Assembly: GCA_004295005.1 (NCBI GenBank)
Contig: SHNG01000128.1
Span: forward strand, 1-44,469
DNA: 44,469 nucleotides
Direction of reading: 5' to 3'
Source of the DNA: Gammaproteobacteria bacterium
GTDB taxonomy: Bacteria > Pseudomonadota > Gammaproteobacteria > Xanthomonadales > Rhodanobacteraceae
Every line of letters begins with the position of its first letter. The first letter of the stretch is position 1. Below are positions 1 through 7,470 of this stretch, in pieces. Position numbers and translations under genes: made by a program. The notes under the pieces are model-generated. The model was not told the origin of the DNA, did not search any database, and saw only the letters and a program-made list of their open reading frames with translations.

Positions 1-256
1 ACGCGGTTTCCGCGGAAGGCCGTGCGCTGGTTGCCACGGGGCGATTGTCGAAATCAACCACCATGATGTCGTTTACGCCCAGACGTCCCTTGTCACGGCC
101 GGAAACGGTAACCGCGACCAAATCGGTCCCCAGGCGCATGGAAAAATTGCTGCTCGTGGCCGGCGTCCAGCCCAGCGCGGCCAGTTCGCGCGCGTTGTCG
201 GCGATGCATTGCGCCTTGCGTTCGAACTCGGCGCGGTCATAGGGCAGGGTGGTGAT
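1..256 (-). CDS. mtnB: Methylthioribulose-1-phosphate dehydratase, N-terminal part (cut by window edge)
   Basis: MtnB dehydrates 5-methylthioribulose-1-phosphate in the cytosolic methionine salvage pathway. Only about the first 85 residues are inside the window. The minus-strand frame reads a [15 protein letters not shown] segment, then [12 protein letters not shown], then DIMVVDFD and RPSAET, the N-terminal blocks of the class II aldolase-like MtnB family. The start is awkward. A strong Shine-Dalgarno (AAAGGAG, 270-264) lies 7 nt before an ATC codon at 256-254, where family alignment would put the start. The nearest in-frame ATG is at 295-293, upstream of that Shine-Dalgarno and without a good site of its own. 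The end given assumes the ATC start; the ATG would make it 295. Family identity is firm, the start is not. Confidence 0.85.
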   Translation of the reverse strand, partial: MTTLPYDRAEFERKAQCIADNARELAALGWTPATSSNFSMRLGTDLVAVTVSGRDKGRLGVNDIMVVDFDNRPVATSARPSAETA

Positions 257-621
257 GGCGGGTCTCCTTTCGCTGGAGCGGAAACTATACGGCATGGCCC
301 CGGTGTCCGCCGCTGGTTTGGACAGTACCCGGCCCGCACAAGGGGTGGGTTGCATCATGGTTCCGTGGCTGGCAACCCCGGACTCGCTATTCAGGCGTTG
401 CATAACTTCCAGTCGGAGCTTCCCTGTGTTCACTCAATCCGGATCGCCATGACGGCCACCGCGCAGAATGCGCGGTTCCCGCCCTTGCATGCATAAATGT
501 CATAAGCCACTTGCGCCATGGGTCAAGGAAGAGAGCAAAGTAGCGTGCCGACCACCTGCAAGGTTTCAGAGTTCAAGGACAAACCGACTGAATTTCTTTC
601 GCCATCTGCCTGGGACTTCTC
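257..621. other. Intergenic region between divergent mtnB and the secreted-protein gene
   Basis: About 365 bases separate the two divergent genes and presumably carry both promoters. I found no convincing -35/-10 pair, no riboswitch-like fold and no repeat. The only clear signal is the AAAGGAG ribosome-binding site of mtnB at 270-264. Confidence 0.5.
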
Positions 622-1551
622 ATGACTTCCGACAATCGTGCTTTGTTTTTTGCTTTCGCCACCATGGGTCTGCTGTCCCCGCTTGGCTTGGCTTCGCCTC
701 CGACTGCCGAGGCAGGCCAGCGAAAGGCACGGATTCATATCGAATCCCCACAACGCATGGGCATGACCTGGGGTGTCGGTGCCGAAGTATCCAGGCACAA
801 CAACATTGCCAATGTTTCCTGTCATGGGTCACCGAAAATCGATGGCAAAAGCTGCGATGCCTATGTCGGCGACACGCAATGCTCCCTGGAGCGGCCGGTC
901 CTGTGTATTCGGGTCGATGGCCGCGAGCGCCCGGCTCCAAGCCTGTTCAAGGATGGCGTAGTACCGGATGAGTTCTACGCGGGCTGGGCCGCAGGCCGTG
1001 TCGCCCTTGCTCCTGCAGTGCGTGGTGACCGCTTTGCAACCAGCGCTGATGTTGACGCCTACTGTGCCGATACGTTCGGTTCCGGCTGGCGCGTGGCCGA
1101 GCATCACGATGGCAACAGTGGCAAGGGCGGATGGGGATTTACCGCAAATGGACACATCTCTGGGGATTCGCGATTCTGGGTGAGCATCAATGACCAGAAT
1201 GCAAACTGCTGGGAGGTTGGCCACGGTAGCCAGCTCGAGTATGTTTCGGACAGTGTTGTCGGAACCCGGCCAGCACTGTGGACGGCCCTGAACAAGGCAC
1301 GCCAGCGCGTAAGGATGCCCGCCATCGACCTCTATGCGGAAAACCCGTCATTGACCGAGGTCCTGTTTCGCGCCGACAACCGGACCTGGCTGTTTTTTGC
1401 GAACACGCGGGAGCTGAAGCAGGTCATGCATGCCAAGATGGTGTCGGGCGTGAATGCCATCACCGATGAGCCCGATTCGAGCGGTGGCGTGGGCGGAAGT
1501 TACGTTCTTTGGCAGGATGGGGTCGAGCAATTGCGCATCGGCGGGCATTGA
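622..1551 (+). CDS. Secreted cysteine-containing protein of unknown function
   Basis: I do not recognise a characterised function. The 309-residue product begins with a polar stretch and a hydrophobic core (about residues 7-24) ending in an Ala/Pro-rich region, which suggests a signal peptide and export to periplasm or outside. Six cysteines follow (67, 78, 87, 95, 148, 196), an even number consistent with disulphides. The segments CDAYVGDTQC, PVLCIRVDG, FGSGWRVAEHHDGN and RFWVSINDQNANCW look like conserved blocks of an undescribed exported family; the Gly/Trp/Asn-rich style recalls lectin- or fibrinogen-like extracellular folds, but that is only an impression. It is transcribed alone and ends 16 bp from the convergent flavoprotein gene. 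No strong Shine-Dalgarno precedes the ATG. Confidence 0.75.
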   Translation: MTSDNRALFFAFATMGLLSPLGLASPPTAEAGQRKARIHIESPQRMGMTWGVGAEVSRHNNIANVSCHGSPKIDGKSCDAYVGDTQCSLERPVLCIRVDGRERPAPSLFKDGVVPDEFYAGWAAGRVALAPAVRGDRFATSADVDAYCADTFGSGWRVAEHHDGNSGKGGWGFTANGHISGDSRFWVSINDQNANCWEVGHGSQLEYVSDSVVGTRPALWTALNKARQRVRMPAIDLYAENPSLTEVLFRADNRTWLFFANTRELKQVMHAKMVSGVNAITDEPDSSGGVGGSYVLWQDGVEQLRIGGH

Positions 1552-1567
1552 ATCCCGCCGCTGTCAA

Positions 1568-2176
1568 TCATGATTTTCCAGTGTCGGGTCGGTCACGGGC
1601 CGGCAGCGCATCCTTGAAGGAATCAAAGCCCTTCCATGCCGGAACCGGCGGCGTGTAGTCGGGTCTGGGTGCATATACGGAATGCTCGACCAGTTGCATC
1701 TTGTGGATGTAGCGCGGGCAGTTGGGAAAAATCCGCTCGGCTTCGACATGAACCATGAACACCGCGCCGGGGAAGCCAGCCATCATCGGATCATCCTGGA
1801 CAATGCGCGCCCTGCCGTTGACGCGCAGGCGCTTGGGGATGGAAAAATCCAGAAAGAGCATGGCGATGAGAGGATTGACCAGCACATTTCCCCAGGATCG
1901 GTACATGCCGTTGCCATCGTAGTCCGGGAACACCAGGGTTCGATCGTCGGCCACGCGCACGAAGCCGGGCAAGCCGCCCTTGTACGAGCAATCGGGCTGC
2001 GCCCGGGAGTCGGCGGTGGCGACAAAGAACATCGGACAGGCTTCAATGAACGCGCGATCCTCCGCGGTGAATGCCGTGCGATGGGTCACCTGCTCCAGAC
2101 GATCCGCCAGACGTCGCGTGTCGCGAACATCCTGCAACTGACGCATGCCTTCGTGATAACTGGATTCACTGGCCAT
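1568..2176 (-). CDS. Pyridoxamine 5'-phosphate oxidase-like FMN-binding protein
   Basis: A 202-residue member of the PPOX split-barrel flavoprotein superfamily. Such proteins bind FMN or a related cofactor and reduce or oxidise small molecules; the substrate here is unknown. Visible hallmarks are FIEACPMFFVATADSRAQPD near the N terminus, then PGFVRVADDRTLVFPDYDGN, the helix/loop with GNVLVNPLIAMLFLDF, and the strand RLRVNGRARIV, the typical order of the MSMEG_1061-like subgroup. I chose the ATG at 2176-2174 because GGAGGTG lies just before it; an in-frame ATG at 2191 would lie upstream of that site. It is not PdxH itself, since the usual PdxH C-terminal block is absent. It is convergent with the preceding secreted-protein gene. 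Confidence 0.85.
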   Translation of the reverse strand: MASESSYHEGMRQLQDVRDTRRLADRLEQVTHRTAFTAEDRAFIEACPMFFVATADSRAQPDCSYKGGLPGFVRVADDRTLVFPDYDGNGMYRSWGNVLVNPLIAMLFLDFSIPKRLRVNGRARIVQDDPMMAGFPGAVFMVHVEAERIFPNCPRYIHKMQLVEHSVYAPRPDYTPPVPAWKGFDSFKDALPARDRPDTGKS

Positions 2177-2300
2177 GATCCACCTCCACATCGATACGAG
2201 TGACGGGGTTCTGCGCGGTGCATCCTGCGCTCTCGCCGGCGCTCAATCAATCACGTTGGTGTCATTTTCTTGGTTCTCTGTCTGGACAGATCGCGACTTT

Positions 2301-2684
2301 CTAGCGACCGAACAGGGCAACCAACCTGAGACCGAGCCAAACGGCGGTGATACCGACGATCACGCTGGCGCACGCGTACAAGCTGGCCACGAGGAGTTCA
2401 CCGCGGCGAACAAGCAACATTGCTTCCAGGCCAAATGCGGAAAAGGTCGTGAATCCTCCGAGCACTCCCGTGAACAGGAACAGGCGTGTGCCTGGACCGA
2501 ACAGGCCTTGGCGATCGGCAAGGCCGGCGAGAACTCCAATGACCATGCAACCGAGCACGTTGACTGCAAAGGTGCTCCAGGGAAAACGCTCCTGGGCAGT
2601 GTGGTGCAGGATGAGGCCGCCGAGCAGGTAACGAGCAATCGAGCCCAGGAAACCGCCGATTCCAACCAGCAACAGGTTGTTCAC
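2301..2684 (-). CDS. crcB: Fluoride ion channel CrcB/Fluc
   Basis: CrcB (Fluc) is a small inner-membrane protein that dimerises to form a fluoride-export channel. The 127-residue product has four hydrophobic segments. It carries the family blocks GGFLGSIARYLLG near the N terminus, FAVNVLGCMVIG in the second helix, and TGVLGGFTTFSAFGLE with the Phe/Thr/Ser residues that line the fluoride path. The start is GTG at 2684-2682, overlapping the kmo stop codon in a GTGA arrangement, which suggests translational coupling to kmo. A longer reading from 2855 would only add a non-family Arg-rich extension inside kmo. Sitting at the end of a kynurenine operon is unusual. No fluoride riboswitch is possible immediately upstream, as that DNA is kmo coding sequence. 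Confidence 0.93.
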   Translation of the reverse strand: MNNLLLVGIGGFLGSIARYLLGGLILHHTAQERFPWSTFAVNVLGCMVIGVLAGLADRQGLFGPGTRLFLFTGVLGGFTTFSAFGLEAMLLVRRGELLVASLYACASVIVGITAVWLGLRLVALFGR

Positions 2685-4075
2685 TTCCCAATCAGTCCAA
2701 GGGCGCGCGCGTCGGCGGCTTGCATGTCGACTTCGTCGAGCCGGGACTTGCCTGTAACGAGTTCGCGCAGCAGATTCGTTTGCGCCGCGCCTCGCTCGAA
2801 TGCCTCGCGGTATGGAATGCGGGAAAAGGTAACCATGGCATAGCGTGGTACCCACGCGCCTGGATGCCGGGCGGCGAGGGTGCGGTCGAGTTCGCGCATC
2901 AAGAGGTAATCGGCATCGTCAACGCGGTCGCGCATTTCAATGTAGTTCTCAAGGGCCATTGTGGCGATGGCATCGGTATTGGGCTTGCGCCTGCGCTCGA
3001 ATTCGGCAAACACGTTCGTGTAGTCCGAGGGCGTGGCTTCCAGCAGTTCGGCCAGTTCGACGGCATCTTCAAATCCGGCATTCATGCCTTGGCCGTGGAA
3101 AGGGACAATGGCGTGCGCGGCATCACCGACGAGCAGTGCGCGACCATCGATGTGCCAGCGATCCAGGTACAAGGTGCCAAGCATGCCGGTCGGGTTGCCG
3201 ATGAAATCCTCTTCCAGTTTCGGAATCAGCGCAGAGGCATCGGCGAAATCGCGCTCGAAAAACGCACGTGCCTGCCGAGCATCGCTGATGGAGGCAATAC
3301 TGGGTTCGCCTTCATTGGGCAGGAACAGGGTAACGGTGAAACTGCCGTGCGCGTTGGGCAGGGCAATGCACATGTAGTTGCCGCGTGGCCAGATGTGCAG
3401 GGCATTGGCTTCCATGGCAAAGCGCTCGCCGCGTGCGGCTGCCTCGCGCAGGCCTTCTGGAAGTTGATTCGCGGGAAAATCGGTGAGGGCGGGAATCTCC
3501 AGTTCCTTGTAGCCATGACCCAGGGGTTCGAAGCGTTCGCCAAGGTCCGCCATGCTTGCCATGGCTGCGCGCAGCGCGGAGCCGGCACCGTCGGCGCCAA
3601 TCAGGATCCGTGCGTGGTGGGTTGCTGGAACGTTTTGTCCGTCGCGGAAGGTGAGGATGGATCGTTGCCAGTCCACGCCATCCAGGCGTTGATCGAAAAC
3701 AATGCTCGCGCCGGCGGCTTCCGCAGCATCCAGCAGGGCCATGTTGAGGTCACCGCGATTCACCGACCAGATCACTTCGGAATCATCGCGGCCATAGCGT
3801 TGCAGGTTGGTGCGGCCGCTGAGGTCATGCACCATGCGCCCGCGCATCATCACTGCAATACCCTGCATGCGCTGGTTCAGGCCGGCCATGCGCAAGCCGT
3901 GCCAGCCACGTTCGGCAAGCGCGAGGTTGATGGAGCGTCCGCCGAGGAACCCGTGCTTGCGCGGATCGGGACGGCGCTCGAAAACCCGCACCGAAAAACC
4001 ACGCTGGGCAAGCAGGGTGGCCAGCAGGGATCCCACCAGGCCGGCGCCAATGATGGTGTGAGTGGGTTTTTGCAT
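2681..4075 (-). CDS. kmo: Kynurenine 3-monooxygenase
   Basis: FAD- and NADPH-dependent hydroxylase converting L-kynurenine to 3-hydroxykynurenine. The 464-residue product starts with the dinucleotide-binding motif IIGAGLVGS (residues 8-16), then GGRSINLALAERG, a substrate-binding block of KMO, and WSVNRGDLNMALLDAAE. The second FAD motif GDAAHAIVPFHGQGMNAG is near residues 305-322, and the C terminus has the LTGK-like tail region. I start at ATG 4075, 2 nt after the kynU stop; a GTG at 4081 overlapping the kynU stop is possible and would add two residues. Its own stop overlaps the crcB start by 4 nt. It works with kynU directly upstream, so product and next enzyme are made from one message. 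Confidence 0.95.
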   Translation of the reverse strand: MQKPTHTIIGAGLVGSLLATLLAQRGFSVRVFERRPDPRKHGFLGGRSINLALAERGWHGLRMAGLNQRMQGIAVMMRGRMVHDLSGRTNLQRYGRDDSEVIWSVNRGDLNMALLDAAEAAGASIVFDQRLDGVDWQRSILTFRDGQNVPATHHARILIGADGAGSALRAAMASMADLGERFEPLGHGYKELEIPALTDFPANQLPEGLREAAARGERFAMEANALHIWPRGNYMCIALPNAHGSFTVTLFLPNEGEPSIASISDARQARAFFERDFADASALIPKLEEDFIGNPTGMLGTLYLDRWHIDGRALLVGDAAHAIVPFHGQGMNAGFEDAVELAELLEATPSDYTNVFAEFERRRKPNTDAIATMALENYIEMRDRVDDADYLLMRELDRTLAARHPGAWVPRYAMVTFSRIPYREAFERGAAQTNLLRELVTGKSRLDEVDMQAADARALGLIGK

Positions 4076-4077
4076 GT

Positions 4078-5367
4078 TCACCAGCCTGCATCCCGCCATT
4101 GCGCCACCGACTTGACCAGGCGCAGGCAATCGATGTGACGGTTGTAAAGCGGCGTTGGAGCAGCGCGGATCACATCCGGTTCGCGCCAGTCGACCACGAT
4201 GCCACGGCGCTGCAGGTGCTCGAACAACCTGCGGCCAGACTCACGCGGACCCTTGACGCGCAGCGAAAGCTGGCAGCCTCGCCGTGCGGGATCGGCTGGT
4301 GTAACCACGCTGAGCACATCGGCCACACGCTGCTTGATCAGCCATTCCAGGTATCCGGTGAGTGCGACGGATTTTTCGCGCAGTGATTTGCGACCGGCAC
4401 GGCGGAAGATCTCAAGCGAAATGCGCAAGGGTGCGAGGGCAAGGATGGGTGGATTCGACAACTGCCAGCCATCGGCCCCGGGCGTCGGCTGGAATTGGGG
4501 TCCCATGCGGAATCGGGTGCTCTTGTCATGACCCCACCAGCCGGCAAAGCGTGGCCGTGTGGTGACGGCGTGACGTTCATGCACGAATGCACCGGCCACC
4601 GCACCGGGTCCCGAGTTCAGGTACTTGTAGCTGCACCACACCGCAAAATCGCAGCCGCTGTCATGCAGGTCCAGGGTGAGGTTGCCGACCGCATGGGCGA
4701 GATCGAATCCAACCACGCAGCCCTGCGCGTGGGCGGCGCGGGTAATGGTCGGCAGATCCATCGCCTGGCCGGTCAGGTATTGCACGCCCGGCAGCAGCAC
4801 CAGCGCGATGCGCGCACCGTGCGTTTCGATAGCACGAAGGATTGCAGCCTCGCTCAAGGTTCCATCGGCCTCGTCCGCTTCCAGTTCGATCAAGTCCTGG
4901 TCCGGGTTGAATCCATGAAAACGAATCTGCGCCTCGACTGCGTAGCGATCGGAGGGAAAGGCGCTCTTTTCGATGAGGATTGCGGGACGTTCGGTGGTGG
5001 GGCGATAAAAGCTCACCATCAGCAAGTGCAGGTTGACGCTCAGCGAATTCATCGCCACCACTTCGCCGGGTTGTGCGCCCACCAATTGTGCGAGGTCGTC
5101 ACGCACGAACTCGTGATAATCCATCCACGGCAGCTTGCCGTTGAAATGGCCCTCCACCGCATGGGTTGCCCAATGGTCAAGCTCGTTGGTTACAGCCTGG
5201 CGCGTGGCCCTGGGCAATAGGCCCAGCGAGTTGCCGCAAAAGTAGCCGACATCGTCGCCTTCGTGTTGGGGGATGTGGAATTCACTGCGCAAATCGGCCA
5301 GCGGATCCGCAGCATCGGCTGCCAGCGCCCACTCCTCGCTGGAGCGGTCCAGATGTCGGGCGCTCAT
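4078..5367 (-). CDS. kynU: Kynureninase
   Basis: PLP-dependent hydrolase that cleaves 3-hydroxykynurenine to 3-hydroxyanthranilate plus alanine (or kynurenine to anthranilate). The 429-residue protein is full length for the family. It shows YFCGNSLGLLPR (residues 42-53) near the N terminus, GFDLAHAVGNL with the cofactor-binding Asp222, and SYKYLNSGPG with Lys248 as the expected Schiff-base lysine. FAGWWGHDKSTRF and the C-terminal substrate region IRAAPTPLYN are also present. The ATG overlaps the stop of the upstream small secreted-protein gene in an ATGA junction. It lies in the middle of the minus-strand kynurenine operon. Because kmo is next, 3-hydroxykynurenine is the likely main substrate. 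Confidence 0.97.
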   Translation of the reverse strand: MSARHLDRSSEEWALAADAADPLADLRSEFHIPQHEGDDVGYFCGNSLGLLPRATRQAVTNELDHWATHAVEGHFNGKLPWMDYHEFVRDDLAQLVGAQPGEVVAMNSLSVNLHLLMVSFYRPTTERPAILIEKSAFPSDRYAVEAQIRFHGFNPDQDLIELEADEADGTLSEAAILRAIETHGARIALVLLPGVQYLTGQAMDLPTITRAAHAQGCVVGFDLAHAVGNLTLDLHDSGCDFAVWCSYKYLNSGPGAVAGAFVHERHAVTTRPRFAGWWGHDKSTRFRMGPQFQPTPGADGWQLSNPPILALAPLRISLEIFRRAGRKSLREKSVALTGYLEWLIKQRVADVLSVVTPADPARRGCQLSLRVKGPRESGRRLFEHLQRRGIVVDWREPDVIRAAPTPLYNRHIDCLRLVKSVAQWRDAGW

Positions 5368-5870
5368 CGGACCGAGGCGGAAACCGCCGCGCAGTCACGA
5401 TCGAAATCCGCACTCCAGGCCTTGCTGGTGGCCTTGAGCATCGGTCGCTCACAGCGCACCTTCACGGCGATGTTGCCGATCAGCTTGAACTGGTCCTTGA
5501 TCGAATAGGTGGTCGTTCCGCGGGTGACCGTGTAGTTGTGGGTTCCGGATTCCTTGCTCTCCACTTCGGCGGCGTAGCCGGTCTGGGCCTTGGACAAGAG
5601 CATTTCGTTCTGCATGGCATCCGCATATTCGGAGGGCGCCTTGAGCAGGCGGGTCTTCACCGTTACCCGTGCCGCATCATCGGTTCCCGCGGTGGCAGGG
5701 TCGGCCACGGCGAAGGCAATGGCCTGCGGATTGCCATCGGACTTTTCCATGATCGCGCCCCAGGTTTGCGGAACGCTGAAACGGATGCGACCGTCATTGA
5801 GGTTGAAGTCGGAAGTTTGCGCGCCGGCCTGTGCGCAGGCCAGCAGGAAAATCAGGGGAATCAGCTTCAT
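5364..5870 (-). CDS. Small secreted protein of unknown function inside the kynurenine operon
   Basis: A 168-residue protein with a clear signal peptide (MKLIPLIFLLACAQAGAQ, cleavage probably after AGAQ), so periplasmic or secreted. The mature part begins SDFNLNDGRIRFSVPQTW, a beginning like that of proteins that protect or monitor the cell envelope, but I recognise no named domain. Two cysteines near the C terminus (VRCERPM and DRDCAAV) could form a disulphide. I chose the ATG at 5870 because GGAGTAG precedes it and the signal peptide starts there; a reading from 5897 would bury it. It begins 4 nt after the ACMSD stop and its own stop overlaps the kynU start, so it is built into the operon. 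A role with pathway metabolites is possible but unproven. Confidence 0.8.
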   Translation of the reverse strand: MKLIPLIFLLACAQAGAQTSDFNLNDGRIRFSVPQTWGAIMEKSDGNPQAIAFAVADPATAGTDDAARVTVKTRLLKAPSEYADAMQNEMLLSKAQTGYAAEVESKESGTHNYTVTRGTTTYSIKDQFKLIGNIAVKVRCERPMLKATSKAWSADFDRDCAAVSASVR

Positions 5871-5874
5871 CGGG

Positions 5875-6897
5875 CTACTCCGTGGCTTCCCGCGCAAAGC
5901 GGGTCATGGGAAGGTTGAGCCATTCCAGGGCCGTGCCGTGGAACAGGCGGGCCTGCTCGGCAAGACCCAGGCCCAGCGCGGCAATGCCGCTTCCGGGTTC
6001 CTGCTCGCCGAGCGGGAACGGATAGTCGGTGCCAAGCATCACGGTGTCGACGCCGGCCACCTCCAGCAGGTAGCGCAGTGCGGCATCGTCGTGCACGCAG
6101 GAATCGAAATAGATGCGGCCAAAATACTCGCGGGGATTGCGCGCGTTGTCGGTCGCGACAAGATCCGGTCGCATGCGGAAACCGTGCTCGATGCGGCCAA
6201 TGGAATAGGGGAACGAGCCTCCGCCATGGGCAAGGCAGACGCGCAGCTTGGGCAGGCGTTCGAGCACGCCGCCAAAGATCAGGCAGCAGGCCGCGCGTGA
6301 CTGCTCCGCCGGCATGCCAACCAACCAGGGCAACCAGTACTTGGGCATGGTCTCCTTGCCCATCATGTCCCATGGATGCACGAGGATGGCCGCGCCGAGG
6401 TCGGCAGCGGCCTCGAAAAATGGGAACAGCTCCGGTGCGTCGAGGTTCCAGCCTTCGACATGCGAGCCGATCTGTACCGCGTTGATGCCCAGTTGTTCGA
6501 CGCAGCGCTCCAGTTCCTGGATTGCCAGGGTCGGTGACTGCAAGGGAACCGTGCCGATGCCTGCATAGTTGCGCGGGTAACGGCGGCACACTTCGGCCAT
6601 CTGGTCATTGAGGAAGCGGTGAAGTTCCAGGGCCTGGCTCGGCTTGGCCCAATAGGAAAACATCACCGGCACCGTGGAAACCACCTGCACGTCAACACCA
6701 AACCGGGCGTACTCGGCAATGCGCACTTCCGGATCGAAGGCATTGGCCCAGATCTCGCGGAAGAACTTGCCGTCCTTGTAGATGCGATGGCGGCCTTCGG
6801 TGTTGATGATGATCGGAAAACGATCGTCGCGGTACTTCTCGGCGAGATTCGGCCAGGATTCCGGCAGGATGTGGGCGTGGGTATCGATCTTCAGCAT
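5875..6897 (-). CDS. nbaD: 2-amino-3-carboxymuconate-6-semialdehyde decarboxylase (ACMSD)
   Basis: Zinc-dependent amidohydrolase-fold decarboxylase that converts ACMS to 2-aminomuconate semialdehyde, diverting carbon from spontaneous quinolinate formation and hence from NAD synthesis. The 340-residue product begins MLKIDTHAHILPE, giving the metal ligands His7 and His9. It continues with ILVHPWDMMG (metal His), CLAHGGGSFPYSIGRIEHG, and the catalytic/metal Asp in MLGTDYPFPLGE near the C terminus, the order and length of bacterial ACMSD. It lies between 3-hydroxyanthranilate dioxygenase upstream (54 bp gap) and the small secreted protein downstream (4 bp gap). This enzyme marks the pathway as catabolic rather than purely for NAD. 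Confidence 0.96.
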   Translation of the reverse strand: MLKIDTHAHILPESWPNLAEKYRDDRFPIIINTEGRHRIYKDGKFFREIWANAFDPEVRIAEYARFGVDVQVVSTVPVMFSYWAKPSQALELHRFLNDQMAEVCRRYPRNYAGIGTVPLQSPTLAIQELERCVEQLGINAVQIGSHVEGWNLDAPELFPFFEAAADLGAAILVHPWDMMGKETMPKYWLPWLVGMPAEQSRAACCLIFGGVLERLPKLRVCLAHGGGSFPYSIGRIEHGFRMRPDLVATDNARNPREYFGRIYFDSCVHDDAALRYLLEVAGVDTVMLGTDYPFPLGEQEPGSGIAALGLGLAEQARLFHGTALEWLNLPMTRFAREATE

Positions 6898-6951
6898 GGG
6901 CGCAAGTTTAACCTGCCGTGGGCCTGATCACTGGCCGCAAGCCGGGTTGAT

Positions 6952-7470
6952 TCACGCGTAGCGGGCGGGTGCCGGATTGAGGTGCCCGCAGGCATTGCAG
7001 GTTCGCGCCTCGAGCGAGGCATAGAAGCGGTCGAATACGGCGAGGAAATCCTTCTCGACGTTCTTCAGTTCGAAAAACTCCTCGTAGAGCTTGTGGTTGC
7101 ACAGCTCGCAGTACCACAGCAAACCGTCACGTTCGTGTGGCAGTCGCAGTCGTTCGATGACGAGGCCGATCGAATTCGCCGCGCGCTGCGGCGAGTGCGG
7201 CACCCGTGGCGGCAGGTAAAACATCTCGCCGGCACGGATCGGGATGTCGCGCACCTTTCCGTCTTCCTGGATCTTCAGCACCATTTCGCCTTCGAGCTGG
7301 TGGAAGAACTCCGGCCCTTCTTCCTGGTGATAGTCGGTGCGGGCATTGGGACCGCCGACGATCATGATGATGAAATCACCATCGACGATGCACTTGTTGC
7401 CGACCGGCGGCTTGAGCAGGTGGCGATGCTGGTCTATCCAGTCCTGCAACTTGAAGGCGGGAGAAATCAC
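6952..7470 (-). CDS. nbaC: 3-hydroxyanthranilate 3,4-dioxygenase
   Basis: Non-haem iron extradiol-type cupin that opens the ring of 3-hydroxyanthranilate to give ACMS. The 172-residue product is the single-cupin bacterial form. Iron ligands are visible as His48 and Glu54 in [11 protein letters not shown] and His92 in [20 protein letters not shown] carries the substrate-contacting Arg. The C-terminal CELC (121-124) and CNAC (158-161) pairs form the rubredoxin-like second metal site of bacterial enzymes. It is the first gene of the downstream operon half: upstream lies a 0.76 kb repeat region separating it from the deaminase gene. It feeds ACMSD, encoded next. Confidence 0.97.
   Translation of the reverse strand: MISPAFKLQDWIDQHRHLLKPPVGNKCIVDGDFIIMIVGGPNARTDYHQEEGPEFFHQLEGEMVLKIQEDGKVRDIPIRAGEMFYLPPRVPHSPQRAANSIGLVIERLRLPHERDGLLWYCELCNHKLYEEFFELKNVEKDFLAVFDRFYASLEARTCNACGHLNPAPARYA

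Noticed and set aside
2685-2860. Fluoride riboswitch upstream of crcB
   Set aside because: The sequence before crcB is the 3' end of kmo, without a recognisable pseudoknot motif.
2720-4138. Long plus-strand open frame (472 codons) opposite kmo
   Set aside because: Lies opposite a clear kmo gene in the GC-rich antisense frame; its translation has no family signal.
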